Assembly: GCA_902826865.1 (NCBI GenBank)
Contig: CADEGN010000019.1
Coordinates: forward strand, 1-47,530
Reading direction: 5' to 3'
DNA: 47,530 nt
Source: an uncultured Myxococcales bacterium
GTDB taxonomy: Bacteria > Myxococcota_A > Polyangia > Nannocystales > Nannocystaceae
Shown here: positions 9,409 through 16,579 of the stretch, in pieces
Numbering within the stretch: the first letter of the stretch is position 1
Layout of the letters: every line of letters starts with the position of its first letter
The notes under the pieces: model-generated
What the model was told of the DNA's origin: nothing
What the model saw: only the letters and a program-made list of their open reading frames with translations
The model's database searches: none
Position numbers and translations under genes: made by a program

Positions 9409-10860
9409 TCACCAGCGCGAAATCACGACCTTCGCATCGGTGAAAAACCGGATCGCATCGGCGCCATGCGCCTTGAGGTCGCCGAAGAAACTGCTCTTGT
9501 GCCCGCCAAACGGAAAAAACGCCATCGGCGCGGCAACTCCGATGTTCACGCCGAGCATGCTGACGCCGACCTCATGGCGGAACTTGCGGGCCGCCGCGCC
9601 GCTCTGGGTGACGATCGAGCAAGCGTTCGCGTATTCGCTCCGCCGGACCATCGCAATCGCCTCGTCGAGATCGGCCGCCCGGCGAAGGATCATCACCGGT
9701 CCAAACACCTCGTCGCGGGCGATGGTCATTTCATCGCGAACCTCCGCGAAAATCGTCGGCCCGAGGAAGTGCCCACGCGGAAGGCTGGGCACCCCCACCG
9801 CGCGGCCATCGATCAGCGGCACCGCGCCCTGGGTGATCGCCTGGTCGATGTAGGCGATCACGCGCTCGCGTTGGCGGGCGGATACGAGCGGCCCCATGAC
9901 GGTGCGGGCATCGCCACCATCGCCGATCACCAGGGCCTTCGCCGCGCGTACCAGTGCATCGGCGAGCCGCTCGTAGGCGCTGCCGATCCCGACGACGACG
10001 CTCCCCGCGAGACAGCGTTGCCCCGCGCACCCGAACACGCTCTCGGTCGCGATCTCGCAGGCCATCGCCAGGTCGGCGTCGGGCATCACGAGGATGTGGT
10101 TCTTGGCCCCGCCGAGGGCTTGCACGCGCTTGCCTGCCGCACTGGCCCGGGCATAGATCGCCTTGGCGACCGGCGTGGATCCGACAAACGAGATTCCTGC
10201 GATCCCGGGATGATCGCACAACGCCTCGGCGCACGCGCGTCCGCCGTTGACGAGGTTGAGCACGCCGGCCGGCAAGCCAGCTTCGGCGGCTAACTCGGTG
10301 ATCCGCCGCTGCGCCAGTGGCACCTGCTCCGATGGCTTGAGCACGAAGGTGTTGCCGGTCGCGACCGCGTAGGGCCAAAACCAAAGCGGGATCATGGCCG
10401 GGAAGTTAAAGGGTGAGATCCCGGCGAACACGCCGATCGGCTGGCGCACCGATTCGCAATCGATCCCGCGGGCCACGTCTTCGAGCATGTCGCCGAACAT
10501 CAGGCTCGGGATCCCGCAGGCGTGCTCGACGTTCTCGATCCCACGGCGCACCTCGCCGGCGCTCTCAGGCACCGTCTTGCCGTGCTCGAGCGTGACGAGG
10601 CGGGCGAGCTCGTCTTTGTGGTCGTCGAGCAGCGCCTTGAAGCGGAACAAGACGCGCGCGCGGTCGAGCGCCGGCACAGCGCGCCAGCTGCCAAACGCGG
10701 CGGTTGCCGCCGAGACCGCGCGCTCAACCTCACCAGCCGCGCCAAGCGGAGTCTCGCACAGCGGTTCGCCGGTGGCCGGATTCGCCACCGGATGAACCTC
10801 CGTGGCCGACGACTGCACCCAGGCGCCACCGATGAAGTCCGTGAGTCGACCCCGCGACAT
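9409..10860 (-). CDS. mmsA: Methylmalonate-semialdehyde dehydrogenase (CoA-acylating)
   Basis: Oxidises methylmalonate semialdehyde to propionyl-CoA (and malonate semialdehyde to acetyl-CoA), late steps of valine and beta-alanine or inositol breakdown. The 483-residue protein starts at ATG 10860 (MSRGRLTDFIGGAWV). It has the ALDH fold with features of this subfamily: ESVRQPIGVFAGISPFNFPA, VLKPSEQVPL, FVGSTPVAKAIYARA, LGGAKNHILVMPDAD, and the nucleophile in GCAGQRCLAGS (Cys283). The end FFPFGGHKSSFFGDLKAHG is typical of MmsA. The usual ALDH general-base Glu is absent (ALGGAKNH), as expected for the CoA-dependent group. First gene of a two-gene unit with the O-methyltransferase; divergent from the Mpo1-like gene. 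Confidence 0.95.
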   Translation of the reverse strand: MSRGRLTDFIGGAWVQSSATEVHPVANPATGEPLCETPLGAAGEVERAVSAATAAFGSWRAVPALDRARVLFRFKALLDDHKDELARLVTLEHGKTVPESAGEVRRGIENVEHACGIPSLMFGDMLEDVARGIDCESVRQPIGVFAGISPFNFPAMIPLWFWPYAVATGNTFVLKPSEQVPLAQRRITELAAEAGLPAGVLNLVNGGRACAEALCDHPGIAGISFVGSTPVAKAIYARASAAGKRVQALGGAKNHILVMPDADLAMACEIATESVFGCAGQRCLAGSVVVGIGSAYERLADALVRAAKALVIGDGGDARTVMGPLVSARQRERVIAYIDQAITQGAVPLIDGRAVGVPSLPRGHFLGPTIFAEVRDEMTIARDEVFGPVMILRRAADLDEAIAMVRRSEYANACSIVTQSGAAARKFRHEVGVSMLGVNIGVAAPMAFFPFGGHKSSFFGDLKAHGADAIRFFTDAKVVISRW

Positions 10861-11094
10861 ACCGTGCCTCCGCGCCCGCGCGAGGCGGTTCGCAGCGGTC
10901 ACGGTAGTGGCGGCGGCACGCCGGTGTCAAACGCCGCACCCGGCCTCGCCCGACGGCGATCCCTGCGGCGCGCGGGGAAGAGGCTCGACGCCCCTGCGAC
11001 TTCGCGCCATGCTTGCTGCTAGGTTCCGCCACCCATCTCGCACACCCATTTGGCCGTCCTTCTGGCCCATCCTGACCCATCTGGGCGCGCCGCC

Positions 11095-11427
11095 ATGCCG
11101 ATGCTCAAGCTCAACCGCGAGTGGTCCGCGCTCATGCAGCGCTACGGTGCCGATCACCAGCACCCCACGAACCAACTCTGTCACACGATCGGCATCCCGC
11201 TCATCGCCGCATCGGTGCCGGTGGGACTATCGATCGTCGGACTGCCGCTTGCCGCGGCGATGTTTGGCGTCGGTTGGACCTTCCAGTTCGTCGGCCATGC
11301 CTTTGAAGGCAAGAAGCCGTCGTTCGTGTCCGACAAGCGCCAACTGCTCGTGGGCCTGCTGTGGTGGACCAAGAAGGTCGGCATCGACCTCGTGGCGACC
11401 GAGCCGGTCGCCGCCAACGACCCGTGA
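11095..11427 (+). CDS. Mpo1-like (DUF962, YGL010w-type) membrane protein
   Basis: A 110-residue protein from ATG 11095. The family His/Asn pattern is present: YGADHQHPTNQLCHTIGIP (His21, His23, His30) and FQFVGHAFEGKKPSF (His68). Two hydrophobic stretches, about residues 34-60 and 84-102, point to an inner-membrane protein. In yeast, Mpo1 is an iron-dependent dioxygenase that shortens 2-hydroxy fatty acids by one carbon (phytosphingosine degradation). Some Sphingomonadales and myxobacteria make sphingolipids, so a lipid alpha-oxidation role is possible, but this is inferred from the family. It converges on the TetR gene with 12 bp between the stops. Confidence 0.85.
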   Translation: MPMLKLNREWSALMQRYGADHQHPTNQLCHTIGIPLIAASVPVGLSIVGLPLAAAMFGVGWTFQFVGHAFEGKKPSFVSDKRQLLVGLLWWTKKVGIDLVATEPVAANDP

Positions 11428-11439
11428 TCGCCCACGACG

Positions 11440-12117
11440 TCAGCGATCGAGCCGCACGAGGAGCTCGATCACCCGCTCGGGGCGAGCGAATGTGCGGACG
11501 ATCTGACGATTGGCGGAGTCCGCGACCGCATCGGCTGATTCGCGCATGTGGTTGCTGATCCACACCGCCAGGCGCACCTGGCCCATAGCGGTGGCCGTAC
11601 GCGCGCACAGTTCCGCGTCGTCCTCGACCAGCAAGCCGTCGTCCATGGCCTGACGAAACGCCGCGGTCAACATCACCAAGCCGGTCTCCCACGCCCGCGT
11701 CTGCTCCGGCGTGCGTAGCTCGTCGGTGGTTCCCCAGGGCACACGCTCGCGCAGCTGGACGCGCAGGAAGTCGGGGTGCTGGATGTGAAACCGCAGGTAA
11801 CCCTCGAGCCCGAACCGGAGGCGATCAAACGCGTCATGGGCCGCGATCACTCGCTCGCCCACCTCGCGCAGAAGGGCATCGAGCATCTCCGAGTGCAGCG
11901 CGCGGAAGACCTCCCACTTGCTCGGGAATGCGGCATAGAAGGCGGCGAGCGACACGCCGGCTCGCTTCGCGATGTCGTTGACCTTCGCGTTCTCGTAGCC
12001 GAAGTCCGCAAACTCGCGGAGCGCGGCCCCGCCGATGCTCCCGCGGACCAGCGCCCGACGGGCCTGGATCAGACGCTCGCGGGGGTTGCTCGACTCGTCT
12101 TGGACGGTGCTTGACAC
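11440..12117 (-). CDS. TetR-family transcriptional regulator
   Basis: A 225-residue protein starting at GTG 12117. Residues about 15-65 form the TetR DNA-binding domain: GAALREFADFGYENAKVNDI followed by AKRAGVSLAAFYAAFPSKWE. The rest is a helical ligand-binding domain (FGLEGYLRFHIQHPDFLRVQ, MLTAAFRQAMDDGLLVEDD). It is transcribed away from the Rieske oxygenase gene with an 83-bp spacer, the usual arrangement for a repressor of its divergent neighbour. The effector is unknown but is expected to be the substrate or a product of the Rieske-ALDH-GMC operon. Inverted repeats in the spacer are candidate operators. Confidence 0.93.
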   Translation of the reverse strand: MSSTVQDESSNPRERLIQARRALVRGSIGGAALREFADFGYENAKVNDIAKRAGVSLAAFYAAFPSKWEVFRALHSEMLDALLREVGERVIAAHDAFDRLRFGLEGYLRFHIQHPDFLRVQLRERVPWGTTDELRTPEQTRAWETGLVMLTAAFRQAMDDGLLVEDDAELCARTATAMGQVRLAVWISNHMRESADAVADSANRQIVRTFARPERVIELLVRLDR

Positions 12118-12129
12118 GGCTCTCGCGGC

Positions 12130-12179
12130 CAGAATACCACTTTACCGGATCAGAATCGCCATTCTGCGGCAACGCCGCA
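12130..12179. promoter_or_regulatory. Candidate TetR operators in divergent spacer
   Basis: The spacer holds CAGAAT (12130-12135), CAGAAT (12151-12156) and its complement ATTCTG (12161-12166); the last two form a perfect 6+4+6 inverted repeat, and the two direct copies are 21 bp (two helical turns) apart. Beside it, TGCGGC AAC GCCGCA (12165-12179) is a second perfect palindrome. Position between a TetR gene and its divergent operon supports operator function; binding is inferred. Confidence 0.5.
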
Positions 12180-12200
12180 GGCCTGCGGGAATGCCTGACG

Positions 12201-13337
12201 ATGAACGAGCTCAGCGACCACGCCCCCGGACCGCCACCCACCTTCGAGCAAGCCAAGAACCGCCGCCAGAAGGCGCGCGCAGCAGGCCTGGATCCGAATC
12301 ACTGGTACGCAGTCGAGCGCTCGTCTTCGCTGCGCAAGGGCGACCGGATCGAGGCTTCTTTCCTTGGCCGCAAGATGGCGGTCTTCCGCGGCCATGACGG
12401 GATCGTGCGCGGACTCGAGAACCGCTGCGCCCATCGTCATCTCAAGCTCACCGAGGGCGCGGTCGAGGGCTGCAGGTTGGTCTGTCCGTACCATGGCTGG
12501 GCCTACGACGGCGACGGCAAGGCCCACATCCCGCACGACCTCTTCGGCCACCGCGAGCCCAACATCCGCATCGCCACCGTTCCCGTCAAGGAGCGCTACG
12601 GCCTGGTGTTTGTGTTTCCCGGCGACCCTGAGCTTGCAACGGTGCGCGACATCCCGAGCATCCCCGAGCTCGAAGGACCGCGCCCGTGGCCCCACGCGAT
12701 CGTCCTATTCGATTGCGTCGGCCACCACTCGATGCTGCTCGAGAACGTCTCGGACTTCACGCACGGTTTTCTTCACCGCAAGTTCAAACCGTTCGAAGGC
12801 ACCGAGGTCTTGCGCTGCGAAGAGGTGGGGGATCGGGTCGAGATCGAGTACAAGTCGAAGATCGCCGCCGGCCGGCTGCAGAACCTGTTTATCGATCGCA
12901 GCGCCTCCGACTGCGATCACATGTTGGCGTGTTTCGACTACCCGTATCACTGGTCGAACACCGACGATCGGATCAAGCACTTTCTGTTCACGCTGCCGCA
13001 GGACGACAGCCACAACCGCCACATCTTCATCTTCTACGTCCGCCCCGACATCATCCGCCTGCCGTTTCTCGGCGCCAAGCTGCCGTATCGCCTCGTCTCG
13101 GCGATGATGAAGGCCCAGCGCTACATGACGCTGCAGCCGCTCCTCGGCCAAGACGTCTGGGTGCTGCGCCACGAGCAGGAAGGCTGGGAACACCACTGGG
13201 ACCGCCCGGCTCCCGAACTGTCGCCGGTCGTTCGCGCGTTCCAGGACCTCACCATTCGCAAATGGGAGGAGTATCTCGCCAACCGTAAACCAGCACGCCG
13301 CGAGCACCTCGTCGCCGCAGGAGAGCTGACCCGATGA
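12201..13337 (+). CDS. Rieske non-heme iron oxygenase, oxygenase subunit
   Basis: A 378-residue protein from ATG 12201. The Rieske [2Fe-2S] site is complete: CAHRHL (Cys76, His78) and CPYHGW (Cys95, His98). The mononuclear iron site is in ENVSDFTHGFLHRKF (Asp185, His188, His192). The two His are separated by three residues instead of the more common four. Single-subunit size and lack of a beta-subunit gene place it near vanillate demethylase, 3-ketosteroid hydroxylase and related enzymes. No ferredoxin or reductase gene is adjacent, so electrons must come from elsewhere. It overlaps the ALDH gene by 4 bp, and the GMC gene follows with another overlap. Likely hydroxylates, demethylates or desaturates a hydrophobic substrate; identity unknown. 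Confidence 0.92.
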   Translation: MNELSDHAPGPPPTFEQAKNRRQKARAAGLDPNHWYAVERSSSLRKGDRIEASFLGRKMAVFRGHDGIVRGLENRCAHRHLKLTEGAVEGCRLVCPYHGWAYDGDGKAHIPHDLFGHREPNIRIATVPVKERYGLVFVFPGDPELATVRDIPSIPELEGPRPWPHAIVLFDCVGHHSMLLENVSDFTHGFLHRKFKPFEGTEVLRCEEVGDRVEIEYKSKIAAGRLQNLFIDRSASDCDHMLACFDYPYHWSNTDDRIKHFLFTLPQDDSHNRHIFIFYVRPDIIRLPFLGAKLPYRLVSAMMKAQRYMTLQPLLGQDVWVLRHEQEGWEHHWDRPAPELSPVVRAFQDLTIRKWEEYLANRKPARREHLVAAGELTR

Positions 13338-14929
13338 ACACAGTCGTCGAAATGCGAGCCGACACCCGCCAAATCCGCTGCTTCGATCCGGCGACGCGGG
13401 AGCTCTTGGGCGCGGTCGCGATCGACCCCCCCGAGCGCGTGCACGAGGTGATCGCCAGGGCCAAGGCGGCCCAGATCGGTTGGCGCGAGACCGACTTCGC
13501 CCGCCGGCGCGCGGTGCTGCGCCGCATCGCTGACCACCTCGTGGATCACATGGACGAACTCGTCGACGTCGTCGTGCGTGACGCGGGCAAGACCCGCGAG
13601 AACGCGCTGATGGGCGAGATCTGGCCGGTGCTTGAGAAACTGCGCTGGACCGTCGCGAACGGCGAAAAGCACCTCCGTCCGGAGCGAGTTTCGTCGGGCC
13701 TCCTCATGCACAAGCGCGCGCGCCTCGAGTATCACCCGCTCGGGGTCGTAGGCGCGATCATCCCGTGGAACTACCCGCTGCAGAACATCATGAATCCCCT
13801 GGTGCCGGCGCTGATGGCTGGCAACGCGGTCGTGGTCAAGCCGTCGGAGTGGGTAGCCTGGTCTTCCGGGCGGATCGTCGAGATCGCTCGGGCGGCGCTC
13901 ATGGCCGAGGGGCAGTCGCCTGATCTGGTCGGATTGGTCCAGGGCTATGGCGAGACTGGTCAAGCGCTGATCGCCGGTGGAATCGACTCCCTGGTGTTCA
14001 TCGGATCGGTTCACAATGGCCAACGGGTGCTCGAGGCTGCGGCCAAGGCCCTCATCCCCGTGGTGCTCGAACTCGGTGGCAAGGATCCATTCATCGTCTG
14101 TGATGACGCGGATCTCGAGCAAGCCGCGCACGCGGCGATGGCCGGGTGCTTCATCAATGCCGGTCAAAACTGCGTCGCTTCTGAGCGTCTGCTCGTGCAG
14201 GACGCCGTCTACGACCGGTTTGCCGATCGCGTCGGCGAGCTCGCTCGCGCGCTGCGTCAGGGCGACCCCAAGCGCAGCGCCGTCGACGTGGGCGCGATGG
14301 TCACACCTTTGCAGATCGAGATCGTCGAGCGCCTCGTACAAAAGGCGATCGCCCAGGGCGCACGGGTGCTCGCCGGGGGCCGGCGCGTGCTCACCGGCGA
14401 AGGCGACTTCTTCGCCCCGACGGTTCTCGCCAACGTCACGCCAGATATGGAGATCATGCGCGAGGAGGTGTTCGGCCCGGTGATGCTGCTCTGCCGCGTG
14501 CGCGACGATCACGAGGCGGTCGCGGTGGCGAATGGCACCGGCTTTGGATTGTCCTCCTCCGTGTTCAGCCGCGATCACGCCCGCGCCCGGTGCATCGCCG
14601 ATCGCCTCCAGGCGGGCATGACCGCGATCAACGATTTTGGTGGCATGACGTACATGGCCCAGGATCTCACGTTCGGTGGGGTCAAACAGTCCGGCTTCGG
14701 ACGGATGAACGGCCGCGATGGACTGCGCTCGTTTTGCAACGTGAAAGCCGTCCTCGATGATCGCCTGCCGCTGCACTTCGCCAACAAGCTGTTTCCGATC
14801 ACGGAGCAGACGTTTGATGGCATCGGTGCCACGTTGCGTCTCGTATACGGACGCGGTCCGGGGCGTAAGCTTGCCGGGGTCGTGGGCTGGGCACGCTCGA
14901 TCGGCGAGCGTCTGTCGAGGCGGTCGTGA
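13334..14929 (+). CDS. NAD(P)-dependent aldehyde dehydrogenase with C-terminal extension
   Basis: Oxidises an aldehyde to the acid. The 531-residue product starts at ATG 13334, overlapping the oxygenase stop. ALDH motifs are complete: VVGAIIPWNYPLQNI (143-152 region), VVKPSEW, VLELGGKDPFIV with general base Glu246, and nucleophile Cys280 in NAGQNCVASE; EVFGPVM and GMTAINDFGG follow. About 50 residues beyond the normal fold end (LFPITEQTFDGIGATLRLVY... to the terminal RRS) are amphipathic and may touch the membrane, as in fatty-aldehyde dehydrogenases; that is inference. The GMC partner downstream would generate the aldehyde from an alcohol. Confidence 0.95.
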   Translation: MNTVVEMRADTRQIRCFDPATRELLGAVAIDPPERVHEVIARAKAAQIGWRETDFARRRAVLRRIADHLVDHMDELVDVVVRDAGKTRENALMGEIWPVLEKLRWTVANGEKHLRPERVSSGLLMHKRARLEYHPLGVVGAIIPWNYPLQNIMNPLVPALMAGNAVVVKPSEWVAWSSGRIVEIARAALMAEGQSPDLVGLVQGYGETGQALIAGGIDSLVFIGSVHNGQRVLEAAAKALIPVVLELGGKDPFIVCDDADLEQAAHAAMAGCFINAGQNCVASERLLVQDAVYDRFADRVGELARALRQGDPKRSAVDVGAMVTPLQIEIVERLVQKAIAQGARVLAGGRRVLTGEGDFFAPTVLANVTPDMEIMREEVFGPVMLLCRVRDDHEAVAVANGTGFGLSSSVFSRDHARARCIADRLQAGMTAINDFGGMTYMAQDLTFGGVKQSGFGRMNGRDGLRSFCNVKAVLDDRLPLHFANKLFPITEQTFDGIGATLRLVYGRGPGRKLAGVVGWARSIGERLSRRS

Positions 14930-16530
14930 CCGAAGCGTTTGACTACGTTGTGATCGGCGGCGGCTCGGCCGGTTGTGTTGCGGCCGGCAAGTTGGCCGAT
15001 AGCGCGAGCAACCGCGTGCTCGTGCTCGAGACCGGTCCGGCCGCCGAAGCCCACCCCGAGACGTTGTCGGCCGACGGCTACAAGTACGCGTTCGCGAACG
15101 ACGCCGTGATGTGGGAGCGCTTCACCGTTCCGCAGCGCCACGCCGGCGATCAGCGGATCTTTGTCGGCAGTGGCGCCGTCGTCGGCGGGAGCGCGTCGGT
15201 CAACGGTATGGTCTATACGCGCGGGTCGAAGTTCGACTACGACGAGTGGCCAGAGGGCTGGCGCTGGAACGACGTCGTGCCCGACTTCGAGGGCATTGAA
15301 GCGGGGCTGCGACCGCGCCGGCGACCGCCGACGCGCTGGACCGAGGCGTGCATTTCGGCCGCTGTCGCATGCGGGTTTGAGCGCCGCGAAGACCTCAACG
15401 ACGGCGACTTGTCGAACGTCGTCGGCTACGAGTGGATGAACTACGAAGGGGGCGAGCGGCGAAATTCATACGTCGCATTCGTTCGCGACGCGGGGCCGCG
15501 CGATAACCTCCGCATTGCAACCGACGCGCGGGTCCATCGCATCGTATTCGACACGGACAAGCGCGCGGTTGCGGTCGAGTACGAGCACCAAGGGCGCCTT
15601 GCCCGAGTCGACGTGGGGCGCGAGGTCGTCATGGCCGCGGGCGCGCTCGAGACCCCAAGGCTCCTCATGCTCTCCGGCGTCGGTCCGTCTCAGGGTTTGC
15701 GCGCGGCCGGGATCCAAGTCGTTCACGATCTACCTGCGGTCGGTCAGAATCTCCACGATCATCCCAACGTGCCGCTGTTCTTCGTCTCGCGCGGCCTCGT
15801 CGATTGCCAGTATCCGCAGCTGTACAGCTTCTACCGCACGCTCGCCGGGGCCGATCTCCCGCCCGGCCAAAGCGACACCTGTTACGTGTATTGGCCCGCG
15901 CCGTCGGCGATGAAGCAGGCGATGCAGCGCGTTTTGCCCGGCAAAGTGCTGCCCGAGCGAATGTACGACGGCCCCCTCAAGGCGGCGATCCGCTCGGGAC
16001 TCGACGTCGCGTTCGGGTTCGACACCGTGAACCGGATCGTCGATCACCTCTACGGCATCGTCGTCATCCTCGGCAAGCCGCGCAGTCGCGGCAGCGTCCG
16101 GTTGGCGTCGGCGGACGTGAAGGTGCCGGGGATCATCGACCCGGCGTACTTCTCCGATCCGGCCGATATGCAGACCATGGTTGAGGGCGTGCGCATGGCG
16201 CGACGGATCTCGCAGTCCGGCGGACTGGGGGCGTGGCGCAGCCGAGAGCTCCAGCCCGGGCCATGGAATCGCAGCGATGAAGCCGTCGCGCGTTGGGTGG
16301 CCGGCAACGCGATCACCACCTACCACTTCGCTGGCACGGTGCGGATGGGCACCAGCGCCCACGCACCGTGCGACCCGCGCCTGCGCCTTCGCGGGGTCAC
16401 GGGCGTACGCATCGCCGACGCGTCGACGATCCCGTTCACGCCCGTATCGGCGCTCAACGCACCCAGTATGCTGGTGGGGTGGCGAGCTGCGCGGTTTATC
16501 GCTGAAGAAGCGCGCGCTGCTGCAACCTGA
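14926..16530 (+). CDS. GMC-family FAD-dependent alcohol oxidoreductase
   Basis: A 534-residue flavoprotein from GTG 14926, overlapping the ALDH stop by 4 bp. It has the FAD-binding DYVVIGGGSAGCVAAGKLAD at the start, VVGGSASVNGMVYTRG, MAAGALETPRLLMLSGVGP, VGQNLHDHPNVPLFF and the catalytic TYHFAGTVRMG (His467) with NAPSM (Asn511). It resembles choline dehydrogenase-type GMC enzymes that convert primary alcohols to aldehydes. No signal peptide. With the ALDH it makes an alcohol-to-acid module after the Rieske oxygenase, so a methyl or hydroxymethyl group could be oxidised in steps. Substrate not identifiable from sequence. Confidence 0.94.
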   Translation: MTEAFDYVVIGGGSAGCVAAGKLADSASNRVLVLETGPAAEAHPETLSADGYKYAFANDAVMWERFTVPQRHAGDQRIFVGSGAVVGGSASVNGMVYTRGSKFDYDEWPEGWRWNDVVPDFEGIEAGLRPRRRPPTRWTEACISAAVACGFERREDLNDGDLSNVVGYEWMNYEGGERRNSYVAFVRDAGPRDNLRIATDARVHRIVFDTDKRAVAVEYEHQGRLARVDVGREVVMAAGALETPRLLMLSGVGPSQGLRAAGIQVVHDLPAVGQNLHDHPNVPLFFVSRGLVDCQYPQLYSFYRTLAGADLPPGQSDTCYVYWPAPSAMKQAMQRVLPGKVLPERMYDGPLKAAIRSGLDVAFGFDTVNRIVDHLYGIVVILGKPRSRGSVRLASADVKVPGIIDPAYFSDPADMQTMVEGVRMARRISQSGGLGAWRSRELQPGPWNRSDEAVARWVAGNAITTYHFAGTVRMGTSAHAPCDPRLRLRGVTGVRIADASTIPFTPVSALNAPSMLVGWRAARFIAEEARAAAT

Positions 16531-16555
16531 TCACGCGCTCGCGTCCGCGCCGAGT

Positions 16556-16578
16556 CAGCGCAGACCTTCCCTGCGCTG
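16556..16578. terminator. Bidirectional terminator hairpin
   Basis: CAGCGCAG (16556-16563) and CTGCGCTG (16571-16578) pair perfectly across a 7-nt loop. It lies in the 49-bp gap between the converging GMC and peptidase genes and can fold in both transcripts. Confidence 0.6.
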
Positions 16579-16579
16579 C

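Noticed and set aside
13121-14776. 551-codon minus-strand open frame
   Set aside because: Antisense to the aldehyde dehydrogenase, whose motifs are complete.
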